Shown: piece by piece, positions 23,060 through 33,177 of the stretch
Numbering within the stretch: position 1 is the first letter of the stretch
How the letters are laid out: the number at the start of each line of letters is the position of its first letter
Assembly (NCBI RefSeq): GCF_026745355.1
Contig: NC_079206.1
Location: 10,570,779 to 10,634,778, forward strand
Origin: Beta vulgaris subsp. vulgaris
Lineage: Eukaryota > Streptophyta > Magnoliopsida > Caryophyllales > Amaranthaceae
Length of the DNA: 64,000 nt
Reading direction: 5' to 3'
Program-made: the position numbers and the translations under genes
Notes under the pieces: model-generated
The model's input: the letters and a program-made list of their open reading frames with translations, nothing else
Told to the model about the DNA's origin: nothing
Database searches by the model: none

Positions 23060-24792
23060 TGGAGAACTAGAGTGGAAAACTAAACACCAAATCCAGAAAA
23101 TTAAACTATCTTTTTTTCAAGAATTCTCCGATGAGAGATTATATCTTCTTAGTAATCGAAAAAGAGGAAATGAATTGAAATTTTAACGTTGACCGAATCG
23201 AATTTTGACTTTTCTTGAAGTGATGATTTTGGTAGTTTCCGGTGATCAGATCAGAGTAAAATCAGACATTTGAGTTTTCTTTAATCAAAAATGGAGCCGC
23301 CGATTTGCTGAATTTCTAGTGTTTAGTGAAACAAGAAAGAATTCAAGAAATGAGTGTTTTAAGGAGATGATTTGAATTGACGGTTTTGCCCTTACATGAT
23401 TCTTCATTGTTTTGTGATTTAGTAAGCTAATGAAGGGTGTATTTGTGAATTGCGAATTGTGAATTTGGGGGTTTTTGGTTGGATGCCACGCTGGAAGCAG
23501 AGGACGTCAGTGGTGTTTTTGATGAGTTGGCGAGATTTGGTTGGTTGAGTATGTTTGAATCTACGTGTCAGCTACTTCTATGCTACTCTACTGGGATTTC
23601 GGACCTGATCAGACAGAGAATGGGCCGGGTTGGAGAGGCTCAGCCTATCATGGACTGTATGATAAAAGCCCACGAGCTGAATAAATGGGATATGGCTTGG
23701 TCTAGCGTTAGAGGACGGCTCGAAACTTTGGTTATAATTCATTGGATTTTTCTAGTCAAATGCAGTCCTATAAAATGGTCACTTTGTTAATTACGGATTT
23801 ACGGTTCTTTATTTCAACTTTTTAAATACAGGCTCAAATAAACCAAATACTTTTTAGATTGAAGTCCAAATTAAACTTATCTTCATGCTTTTTGGACTTC
23901 AATGAATGTGAAATTCATTTGCAAATTCTAAATTGAACCAATCCATCTGTTTGGGAAAAATATAGAATTTGAATTGGATTTGACCCAATTCCAACATATG
24001 ACAAAGGGGGGTTAATAACTAGAATTTTTAAATTCCTCCCAATACCTTGTCATTTGCAAATTCTTCTCTCTTCCCTCCACCCTCTTCCTTAATACAATGC
24101 ATACCTTCAGTTTATATTGTCGTCATCTTCGTCATGATTTAGTTCTCGTCTTCGTCATATCAAGCAAAATATTTGTCAAGCTTTTTATCTAACCTAACAT
24201 CATCTTCTTCATCGTCTTACTGTTCTCCGACTAAAACATATGTTTCGCCCTTTTCGTCTTCTCTAGTGGTTTCAGCAACTCTTCTATCTTTTTTTGAGAG
24301 AAACTGTGTTGTAAGAGAGGAGAGAGAAAGAGTCTACAAGGTTTCTCAAAGAGCAATTGACTTTCTCTATCCTTTTATATGTAGTTATGCTAGAAGCCTA
24401 AAATGTGGTGGGACTTATATTAACAGCAAATATAAATGTTTATACCAAGGCAAATTTTTGCTGATGTGATTTCATTTTTGAGTACTTTTTTAATAAATTT
24501 TTTTTTAACCTTTATATCCTGAAGAATTTGAAATTCCATTTATTCCTAAACAAGTACTAGGATTGTAATTTCGGAATCGAAAATTACCATTTTTCCCAAA
24601 CATTGGATTTCGAATTGAAATCCATCATTTAGAATTCCACATTTGAATTCCATAATTTCAAATGAAATCCATGTTGCCAAACACTACATAAAAGTGTTTG
24701 GTTTATTTGAGGTTGTAATTGAAGAGATTAAAATAAAAAAAAACTGCAAATAACAAAGTGGTCAGCTGCCTTTAGCAAAAAATTCTAATTCA
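23060..24792. other. Intergenic DNA upstream of the AIM24-like gene
   Basis: Contains the promoter side of the AIM24-like gene. A 103-codon frame at 23479-23790 + is unrecognised. Around 23938-24608 there is an imperfect inverted pair (CTGTTTGGGAAAAATA near 23950 and TTTTTCCCAAACATTGG near 24590) that may mark an old MITE, too degraded to call as a feature. Confidence 0.35.
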
Positions 24793-24809
24793 TTTGATGT
24801 GCAAGTATA

Positions 24810-26072
24810 TTTTTTTTAACAAGAAATTTTATTAATTGAATGCCAAACGACATCTACAATATGTATTAAAGAAAAAGAAGATACAATTTTACAAAATCAA
24901 ATCAAATGTATCTCCCTTGTATTCGCTTAAGCAAGCAGCTTTTTATGGAGTTGTCTATCATTCTGACATATTTCTGAGAAAAACATTCTTGATCTTACCA
25001 CGGTGATTGCATCTGAACTTCCAATACCTTCATTTTGATAGCCTTGAACTTCAACTTATGAGTACAATTTTCTAAGTACTTGCAAACAAACAAACCCCAC
25101 AAACTGGAGATACTAAAAAACGAACTATACTCACAATTCTCATAGGTGAGGAGGAGACAATCTCCTCCTCAGAGGAGACTAACCCTCCCAACATAGCTAG
25201 AAGCGAGAAACTCTCACAAATAGAAACTAACTTGTTCAACAAAACAAAAATACAAAATAAATGAGAGGGAAAAGGAGTTCATCATGGATTAAAAAAATCC
25301 ATGACAACATCTCACTATTGAAGAGGGAAAATAAGGGGAAGTATAACGGCGTGGGAGGCGAGAGAATACCCAAAAGGGAGGGTTACAACAAAAGACTTGA
25401 TGATGCTTAGTAAATTCAATCTGACTTGTGTGGATCCGATTCACGTTAATATTAGTGCACCCCAGGCTAAACAACATATTATTACTGAACAATCCACTAT
25501 ACTATGCGAAAACCCACTATATATTATGCAGATTTCCACTATATCATTCAGACCCACACTATATCATGCAGAAACTCACTATATTACTCAGACTCACTTA
25601 CTATATCATTCAAACACACACATACTATATCATACAGAAACTCACTATATCATTTAGACACACACTATATCATATAGAAACTCACTATATCATTCAGAAA
25701 CACGTTATATCATGCATAAACTCACTATATCATTCAAACACATACTATATCAAGCAGATCAAATTCACTATATCATTCAGATACTCATTATATCATGGAG
25801 AAACTAAAATCATTCCATATGCTAGAACACGTGTCATGATATATTCTACGCAAATAGATCTTCCTATATGTTAAAACATTTTAATTAATTCCTCTATTGT
25901 ATTGCATATAATTTCACATTATGTTTCTCGTTAATAAAATATACTATATTGTATATAAGTTCACTACATCTCTGTAGAATTCACTATATGAAATTAATAT
26001 CTTACCAACCCGGTGCATACTAAGTTAGTGTGCACGGGATCCATTTGAGTTTTTTATTAGTAAATTTGCCAT
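24810..26072 (-). mobile_element. Poly(A)-tailed retro-insertion with 17-bp target duplication
   Basis: The 17-bp word TTTGATGTGCAAGTATA occurs at 24793-24809 and again, perfectly, at 26073-26089. Directly inside the left copy is a T-run (24810-24817), which on the - strand is a poly(A) tail preceded by AATAAAATTTCTTGTT, a normal plant polyadenylation context. This is the signature of target-primed retrotransposition of a - strand transcript about 1.26 kb long. Its 5' portion contains the whole of copy 2 of the CACTATATCATTCAG element. I recognise no protein-coding family in the rest (24818-25420), so it may be a 5'-truncated LINE 3' region or a retroposed non-coding transcript. Confidence 0.7.
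25423..26055. mobile_element. Terminal-inverted-repeat element with CACTATATCATTCAG core, copy 2
   Basis: Starts TGACTTGTGTGGATCC and ends GGATCCATTTGAGTTTTTT, the same termini as copy 1 (14846-15427), and in the same orientation. The tandem core (about 25495-25800) has more units than copy 1. After the core both copies share ACACGTGTCATGATATAT and TTTTAATTAATTCCTCTAT. The element sits inside the retro-insertion above, near that insertion's 5' end. No coding content. Confidence 0.7.
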
Positions 26073-26300
26073 TTTGATGTGCAAGTATAATCCTAACTAG
26101 AAATCCACACGCTAATTAGCCTTGTTGGTAATTGGTATAATAGAATGCACCCCTTAACTAATTGTTTTTTTTTTATAGAACTAACATCAACGATTTCTGG
26201 TTATGATTAGATTGTAATGTAAACCAAATACAACTAAACCTACTAAATTGAATTTAAAATTACTAAACTTATCGTGTTCTTCATTAATTTATCTATATAT

Positions 26301-26390
26301 TTCCTCCGTTTTGAAACAAGTGAAACAGTTCTCTCAAAAGTAATTCACATAAAATAGAGAAGTGTTTCACTTATTTTAGAATGAAGGAAG
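26301..26390. mobile_element. Very short Stowaway-like foldback (90 bp)
   Basis: TTCCTCCGTTTTGAAACAAG and its imperfect reverse complement CACTTATTTTAGAATGAAGG bound a 90-bp hairpin with TA beyond the right end and AT at the left. Inner GTGAAACAG / GTGTTTCAC also pairs. It is an internally deleted MITE. Confidence 0.65.
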
Positions 26391-26630
26391 TATATTATTA
26401 CAATGTATGAGTAGCGTTTTCCTTCAAAAACTTTGCATAAAAGATGTATTGAGCTTGTGACCACTTACTTTTTGATATAATTTTACCACAAAATTATGAC
26501 TTGTGCTTGTGACAAAAATACCACCATCAAACTATATATCACATTTTTATCTTATTAAATTGCTCGAAGCATTGCTCAAACCTAACAACTAAATCTCATC
26601 GGTAAGCTGAGAAGAAAAAAGAACCTTAAC

Positions 26631-27104
26631 GGATGCCGCCATTTTGGGCGATGAAGGTGTGGGTTTGGGGGTTGTGATTCGTGATTTGTTTGGACATGTG
26701 TGTGCTGTTGTTGTCTGTCGTGCCCAGACTTGCTGGTCCGCAACTATGACCGAGGCAATGGCGGCCAAATTCGTCCTTCTTACTGCGCGTCGGCTGGGGT
26801 ATGGAAATGTCGAGCTTGAGGTGGATGCGTTGAATCTTGTTAAGGCCGTTGCTTTAAAGCGTGTTGGAAGGGCGCCTATTGATTTGATCTATGAAGATAT
26901 TAGAATGTTGGGGGATAATTTCACTTCTTTTACTTCTTCTCATGTGAAGAGGTGTGAGAATACGGTGGCTCATTTAATTGCTAGATATTTGCCTATGAAT
27001 GGCTATGAACAATTGTATGTTAACAATTTTCCGCCAGGCGTCTTAGCTTTGGCGGAACTTGATTTTGGTTAATACATTTCCTCACTGTTTCCCCTATAAA
27101 AAAA
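26631..27104 (+). mobile_element. 5'-truncated LINE, RNase H end, with 9-bp target duplication
   Basis: AACCTTAAC at 26622-26630 is repeated at 27105-27113, right after an A-run (27098-27106, partly shared). Between them lies only the 3' end of a LINE: the RNase H region and a short 3' tail. This is a classic dead-on-arrival LINE copy truncated during reverse transcription. Confidence 0.85.
26644..27072 (+). pseudogene. LINE reverse-transcriptase C-terminal RNase H domain (fragment)
   Basis: A 142-codon open frame with the plant LINE RNase H (RVT_3) signature: GLGVVIRDLFGHV, EAMAAKFVLLTARRLGY, VELEVDALNLVKAV and SHVKRCENTVAHLIARY. The first catalytic Asp strand and all of the endonuclease and reverse transcriptase are missing because of the 5' truncation, so it cannot drive transposition. 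The frame is intact from 26644 to the stop at 27070, which suggests a fairly young insertion. Confidence 0.8.
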
Positions 27105-27113
27105 AACCTTAAC

Positions 27114-27704
27114 AACTTTGTTGTTTAGCAAGCAACCATTATAAATTCATCTCAATAATGAAACAACCGTTATACTAAATTTTATAATCACGTAAGTAGC
27201 CTTTAGTCTCTTTCGAAACAGACCCTTAAGAAGGAATTAAGCAGGGACAAATATATTCCAGCCATACATGAAATCTTTATTGATTTTATGATGAAGTGGA
27301 CAAACTAGTGGTGGGTAGCCAACTTTTAGGCTAAGAAAGTAAAATTAAATCCAGTTTACATTTACATATCGTTTTATTGCGGGACGAACTTATGCATATA
27401 ATTTGGTAGCTCTTAAAGTCTTAAGCTAGCCATGTGCTGCATGTGCACTTGATAATGGCCAGCAATGTCCAAAATTGGCCTAACAACATATGATTCCTTG
27501 TGATAACTCACTGGAATGTTAGTATGTTAGGGATCAATCTAACTATGCATTGACCTTAACACTTAGCCAATTGACAATTGTGGCAGCAACTTCCCTTTTC
27601 TTACAAAAATAACACTGTCCAATAACTGCAATGAAATGTAATCTAATCCAAGTATCCATATATTCCCTCTGTTAATTCTCTTATTTTAATTTGAGATTCA
27701 AGTA
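27114..27704. other. Intergenic DNA, no gene seen
   Basis: AT-rich spacer between the LINE fragment and the copia element. Nothing assignable. Confidence 0.4.
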
Positions 27705-27709
27705 GGGGG

Positions 27710-28074
27710 TATTAGAATTATTAGGCGGAAGTTAGTAGGTTAGTGATTTGTGAGACAAAGTTTGTTTTGATGAAAATGGTTATTGGGTGATGTGGCAAGA
27801 GCTTATTTTATAGTGAAGGAAATGTATCTCATATTCACATTCACTTGCAAACTACATGGCCATATATATAGGTATTTTAGTCGGTGAATTTGCCAACATA
27901 TAAGCTCCTACAATTCACTATACTCTAGACACTATTAGGCTTAATACATGTTAGATTTTACTTGGCTACTATACTCTAGATACTTCTAGGATAGATACAT
28001 GTAAGATTTTTATTTAGACATTCTAGGTTTACTTTCATCATCTTTATTAGATTTTTCTAGATTATTTTTCAACA
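27710..28074 (-). repeat. Copia 3' LTR
   Basis: Matches 32806-33171 along its whole length, e.g. GGCGGAAGTT, GTTTGTTTTGATG, TATATATAGG and TACTTCTAGGAT words in the same order. Its outer end has TA where the partner has CA, a mutation of the terminal dinucleotide. Confidence 0.92.
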
Positions 28075-28501
28075 CTCCCCCTAATCTAAAAAATCTTGTA
28101 CTCCAAGTTATCTTCTAAATTGGATGAACTTCTCTGTTGGAAATGCTTTTGTGAATATACCCGCAAGCTGCTCCTCGGTCTTGTAAAATTGTGGCTCGAT
28201 CTCTTGTTTGTCGACTAGCTCAAGAATGAAATTGTATCGCATCTCGATGTGCTTCGTGCGGTTGTGAAAGACAGGATTCTTCGTGATGGTTATTGCTGAC
28301 ATGTTGTCGCAGTATATAGTTGTTGGTTCTTCTGATGTATGTTGTAGATCTTCGAGAATTCTTTCAAGCCATACAGCTTCGCATGTTGCACTTATTGCTG
28401 CTATGTACTCTACTTCTACTGATGACATAGCTACTATTGCTTGCTTCTTTGATGACCAAGATATGAGCTTGGTTCCCACCTGGAAGACGTAGCCACTTGT
28501 A
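28075..28501 (-). pseudogene. Copia RNase H remnant
   Basis: The frame 28479-28108 reads ISWSSKKQAIVAMSSVEVEY, CEAVWLERIL, IYCDNMSAITITKNPVFHNR, TKHIEMRYNFI: the copia RNase H with the conserved SSxEAEY-type and YCDNxSAI motifs (here SSVEVEY). It is followed by KTEEQLAGIFTKAFP close to the polyprotein end. It is out of continuous frame with the reverse transcriptase part. Confidence 0.88.
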
Positions 28502-28589
28502 CTCTTCCGATGGTCAATGCTGCGGCCAAGTAAACTTTACTTGGCTCACTCATGAACCTTGACACAATGCTTACAGGATGAACTATGTC

Positions 28590-29454
28590 TCATCTCATGT
28601 GTGTGAGATAGATGAGAGAGCCGACCAGACTTCGATATATTGATGCATCGACCTTCTCTTTGCCATCGTTCTTAGATAGTCTTTCATTAAGTGTCATTGG
28701 TGTAGCCAATGGCTTGCATTCACTCATGTTGAACTTCTTAAGTAGGTCGTCTGCATATTTCTCCTGTGAGAGAAATATTCTTCCTGGGTTGTGCTTGACT
28801 TCCATGCCAAGGAAGTACTTCATGGATCCAAGGTCTATCATTTCGTACTCCGACATCATTGCCTTCTTGAATTCTTTAATCATTTTCGAATTAGTGCCTG
28901 TGTAGATTAGATCATTTACATAGAGGCACAATATAAGAAAATCCTAAGCTCCTTGGGCCTTGATATATAGTGATGGCTTACTTGGGCTTTTTTTGAAGTC
29001 ATTTTGGAGAAGGTAGCCATCAATCTTGCTATTCCAAGCTCGGGGAGCTTGTTTCATCCCGTAAAGAGCTTTCCGAAGGCGGTATACTTTATCTTCTTGG
29101 CCTTTGATGACATACCTTGAGGTTGCTCTACATATACTTATTCTTCAAGCTACCCATTCAAAAATGCGGATTTGACATCTAATTGAAACACTGGTAACTT
29201 TAATTAAGCTGCAAGTGCAAGGACTGACCTGATTGTCTCCATGCAAACTACGGAGCATATGTCTCGTTGAAGTCAATTCCTAGTTGCTGAGAGTAACCTT
29301 TTGCAACGAGACGTGCCTTGAATTTTTGGATGGAGCCATCTTTATTGTACTTGACTTTATAGACCCATTTGAGACCGATAACATATTTTTCTTCAGGTTT
29401 GTCAACTAGCTCCCATGTGTTGTTTTTCTCGATCATTTTAATCTCTTCATTCAT
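28590..29454 (-). pseudogene. Copia reverse transcriptase remnant
   Basis: N-terminal part at 29454-29248: WELVDKPEEKYVIGLKWVYK, KFKARLVAKGYSQQ, GIDFNETYAP. C-terminal part at 28931-28590: CLYVNDLIYTG, YEMIDLGSMKYFLGMEV, YADDLLKKFNM, YRSLVGSLIYLTHMR. The stretch between them is broken by stops and frameshifts. In the active-site box normally reading YVDD the first aspartate is Asn (YVND), so catalysis would be lost even if the frame were open. Confidence 0.9.
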
Positions 29455-29822
29455 GGCTTCGATCCATTTTCTTCTCGTGCTACTTTTTGAAAGCTTTGTG
29501 GTTCGCTAGTGAATAGAGCCATGATAGCTTGATTCACTGAAAATCCTCCAAGTAGCTTGGTGGTCGTCGATCACTTTGTGAATGTCGCACTACTAGAGAT
29601 GCGCTTTGAGAGCTTGATCCTTTTGTTGGACTAATCATTCTCGAGGATGTTGTTGCATATCTCGACGATGATGGATTGGAGATGGTTGCGTTGCTGGAGG
29701 AGTCGGACCTTCATCTTCACTTGGACTTTGTGGAAGAAAAGCTCCTTCACGTGGTTGAGATTCCTTTACTGTCCACGTCCATTGAGCTCCTTCATCGAAG
29801 ATGATGACATCTCTTGAGATTA

Positions 29823-30728
29823 TTAGCTTCTTAGACTCGGGCTGATAGAGACGATATCCTTTAGACTCGTTACTTTATCCAATGAAGATACATTTTTCTC
29901 CTTTTTCACGAGTTTTTCCCGATTTTCTTTCGGGATGTGGGCATATGCGATGCACCCGAATACTTTGAGGTGCTTCACTCTTGGCTTTCTCTTATGCCAA
30001 GTTTCATAGGGGGTCCTACCCTTTACAGCTTTCGTGGGAGACCTATTGAGAATATACACACTGCTATACAGACAACTTGGGCCCAAAAATATTTTGGCAA
30101 TTTCTTTGCTTGCATCATACTATGGGTCATTCAGCAATAGTTCTATTTTTTCTTTCCGCAACACTATTTTATTGAGGTATGCATCTTACTGTTAATTATC
30201 TCTTGACCCCATGCTCCTTACATAAGCGTTAAATTCCTTACTTGTAAATTCTCTCGCACGATTGGTTCTTAGAATTTTTATTGAATGCCCACTTTGTTTT
30301 TGTGTGAGGGTTTTAAATTGCAAGAAATAAAAAAAGGGAAAAGCTAAATGCAGCCCTTAGGGCTGCATATAAGAACCTATAAGTGGAAATTATTTTGTAA
30401 AACAAGCATTAATGACCTTAATAAATGCATGCTTTTTGTCATAAATAACCAACTTTATACTAGTTTAGGAAAGGTATTTAATGCTTATATGCAGCCCTAA
30501 AAAAAATGCATCTGATTTTTTCTCTAAGATATAAACCCACATCATGCGAGTGAAATCATCGACAAATAATAAAAAATATTTTTTTCCGCCAAGAGACGAA
30601 TTTCTGGTAGGGCCCCATATATCTACGTAAACGAGCTCTATTGGAGCTCTAGCCCTCCAAGATGAAGTGGAAAATGGCAATCTATGCATTTTGCCATATA
30701 TACAGTCTTCACAAGATTTTTCTTTCAT
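29823..30728 (-). pseudogene. Copia integrase remnant, split by a MITE
   Basis: CEDCIYGKMHRLPF (gag-pre-integrase end), then IELVYVDIWGPT, YFLLFVDDFTRMMWVY and LEKKSDAFF at 30728-30507, interrupted by the foldback MITE at 30337-30506. Downstream come broken parts and YILNRSPTKAVKGRTPYETW, KPRVKHLKVFGCIAY (30086-29823). Several stops lie between. Confidence 0.88.
30337..30506. mobile_element. Foldback MITE nested in the copia integrase
   Basis: TTAGGGCTGCATATAAG (30357-30373) and CTTATATGCAGCCCTAA (30484-30500) are perfect inverted repeats. The left end also has a second self-complementary arm, ATGCAGCCCTTAGGGCTGCAT at 30348-30368. T/A runs flank both sides and could be the target duplication. 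Removing it restores the integrase reading across the junction, so it inserted after the copia element. Confidence 0.75.
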
Positions 30729-31205
30729 TAGTTATAGATGGAAGCCCAATCACCATTTCTTTTTGTTTTAACAGTTCTAAACTGTTAAAATTTAGATGTC
30801 GGTATCTTAAATGCCACAATGTGGATTCATCCACCATAGAAATTGCATTCTTAATGAAAATATTTTATTAGGAGTCATTTGAGTAGTGGTAATTAATTGC
30901 CCTTTTTTCTTATCAAATATGAGGCATTGATTAGCATCAAATTTCACAATGTAACCTCTGTTGATAAGATGGCCGACACTTAACAAATTTTGTGCAAGTC
31001 TGGAGACATAGAAAACATCATAAATAAATTTAGATGAGCTGTTTTTGGTTCAACGGCTATTGTCCCCTTGCTAGCAACCTCTTGGTTGCTTCCATCACCA
31101 AGAGTTCGTAATTTGAGTTTTTATATTTTCATCTAGACTGAGAAATGAATTTCTATTTCCAGTCATGTGGTTAGAACAACTAATATCGATATACCATAAA
31201 TCATT

Positions 31206-32390
31206 TTACTCTTGGTGAGCATTAAAATATGTATAAAATAATTGATCAATAGGCTCCTTATTTTCAATGAAATTGGCCTCGTCCTTTTGCCGGAACCAAC
31301 AATCTTTTTCAAAGTAGGTGTGTTTTTTGCATCTCTTGAACTTATACCGACAATCTTGTGTATTATGGTCATTTTTATTACATAAATTATAATAGGAGCC
31401 AGATTGGTTATTTTCTCGAGTTCCTTGATTTTTATAACTTCCTCTCCCGGCCATGATTATATGATGAACCTCCTTTTTGAAAATTTCTACCGTAACCATC
31501 TTTATTTTTATTTTCTCCATTATTAGAGAATTTCAATAGATCTTTTTTAGATCAGCAACGAATGTTTGCGGCCCCCCGATGCGCTCCTCCCATCGAAAAA
31601 ACTCGGACCTGAAGCCAACTGGGGCGTCTCGCAAGCTTCAGTTTTCAAGCAAGCATGAAGGGTGGATTTCACCCCTACACACGAAATTTCACTCTCCTCT
31701 GTCAACTAAGAGATCCTTTCGAGCAACACAAAGACTCTCCAATCTTTTTGAATCACTCGACCGATAGGGAGAGGGGTTTCCATTTGCACGAAAGAAATGG
31801 TTGAATGCATCTCTAAAGTCACGACCTAATGTCAGCTCTTTCAGTCCGACCTAGCTTTGCAACTGCATCCATTCCGAGTGGCCGTGAGGTTACAAAGGTC
31901 GTGAATTTAACGCAAGTTGGCTTGTTAGCCTGAAATGCTTGTTCTAGTGACTGCTCCGTAAATCTCCGCATTTATCTTCATGTGGTAGAAGGGAGCCCAT
32001 AATGCAGTTAAACTTAATTTAGATAAATCTTTATTAGATTCCTCTATAGAAGCCACTATATGATCATAATTTTTGGGGAGATTTCTTAATATTTTTCGAA
32101 TTACTTGAACATCTTCAACTTTATCTCCATTAGTTCGGATTTGATTTATAATGTTTGTTACCTCACTAAAAAAATTCTTGAATTGTTTCATTTTCCATCA
32201 TTAATAAATTATCAAAGTATTTCCATAAGGGTTGGAGTTTAAAAAGTATTACCTTCTCATAACCCCTATATTTTGTCTCCAGAATACTCCAAGCCTACCA
32301 TTGTTGATATTTTTCTCCCTTAAATGTAGGTATCCAATTTACTTGGGGATAATTAAATGCGTTTGAGGTTGAAGCGTTTGGGGAAGTCAT
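31206..32390 (-). pseudogene. Copia gag remnant with foreign insert
   Basis: Starts at 32390 (MTSPNASTSNAFNYPQVNW...) and reads to KGEKYQQW, where a TAG stop (32297-32295) falls. It resumes with ETKYRGYEK, LRNLPKNYDHIVASIEES and, in another frame, MGSLLPHEDK and RRFTEQSLEQAFQAN near 31930. After about 370 bp of unrelated DNA it continues with KDLLKFSNNGENKNK and the zinc-knuckle region CNKNDHNTQDCRYKFKRCKK (31520-31206). Several frameshifts are present. Confidence 0.85.
31550..31920. other. Foreign-looking insert within copia gag (possible organelle DNA)
   Basis: This about 370-bp block interrupts the gag frame, is much more G+C-balanced than the surrounding element, has few A/T runs, and matches no copia protein in any frame. 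Its texture (GATGCGCTCCTCCCATCG, GACCGATAGGGAGAGGGG, TCCGACCTAGCTTTGC) is like plant mitochondrial DNA. The mitochondrial origin is inference from composition only. Confidence 0.4.
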
Positions 32391-32793
32391 TTTAATTTAT
32401 ATGGTGTAGTGGAGGTTTGGATTTAAATGGCTTGGATACCACTATTAAAGTTGATAGAAGTGAAAATGGGTTTGTGCAACCCAATAAGGAGGAGGGGAGT
32501 TTAGCCCACTTACAAGTCCAAGTAGGTTTTATCCTAAAACCAATTGGTGATAGGATGAGTAACTCCAAAGCTTATAAAGTGGTTTAGTCTCTCCTCTTTC
32601 TCCAATGTGGGACACTTACATGTGGTCATTAATGGGATTCAACACTCTCCATCATATACGAGTGTCTTTAGAATTTAGAGTTAACTGGAAAGATAATCAG
32701 AAATAATCTTCTTAGGACTGGACATCATATCGAGGTAAACCCTTGTATAGTTGCTTGATTAATGATCCAATTTAGAAGAGATCCACAACCCGA

Positions 32794-32805
32794 GCTCTGA
32801 TACCG
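32794..32805 (-). promoter_or_regulatory. Copia primer-binding site
   Basis: CGGTATCAGAGC directly follows the 5' LTR on -. Apart from its first base it matches the TGGTATCAGAGC initiator-Met tRNA complement used by most plant copia elements. Confidence 0.85.
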
Positions 32806-33171
32806 TGTTAGAATTATTAGGCGGAAGTTTGCAGGTTAGTGATTTGTGAGACAAAGTTTGTTTTGATGGAAATGGTTATTGGGTAATGTGGCAAGAGCTT
32901 CTTTTGTAATGGAGGAAGTGTATCTCATATTCACATTCACTTGCAAACTACATGGCCATATATATAGGTGTTTGAGTCGGTGAATTTGTCGACATATAAG
33001 ATCCTACATTTCTACTATACTCTAGACACTGCTAGGCTAGATACATGTTAGATTTTATTAGGCTACTATACTCTATATACTTCTAGGATGAATACATTTA
33101 AGATTTTTATTTAGACTATTTTAGATTTACTTTCATCATCTTTACTAGATTTTTCTAGATTATTTTTCAAC
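32806..33171 (-). repeat. Copia 5' LTR
   Basis: Partner of 27710-28074. It carries TATATATAGG (32961-32970), a likely TATA region on the element's own strand or its complement. The inner end TAACA abuts the primer-binding site. Confidence 0.92.
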
Positions 33172-33177
33172 GGGGGC

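Larger units (their letters stand above)
27710..33171 (-). mobile_element. Degenerate Ty1/copia LTR retrotransposon
   Basis: Reads on -. The 5' LTR is 33171-32806 and the 3' LTR 28074-27710, each about 365 bp, beginning TGTTGAAAAATAATC and ending TTCTAACA (the 3' copy ends TA). By eye they are about 90% identical. GGGGG lies on both outer sides (27705-27709; 33172-33176) and probably is the 5-bp target duplication. The primer-binding site CGGTATCAGAGC (32805-32794) matches initiator-Met tRNA priming typical of plant copia elements, and a purine tract AGGGGGAG precedes the 3' LTR. Inside are gag, integrase, reverse transcriptase and RNase H in copia order, all broken by stops, frameshifts and inserts. 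Confidence 0.93.

Noticed and set aside
23479..23790. 103-codon unassigned frame
   Set aside because: No motif, no splice partners, and codon use unlike the neighbouring genes; left as non-coding.
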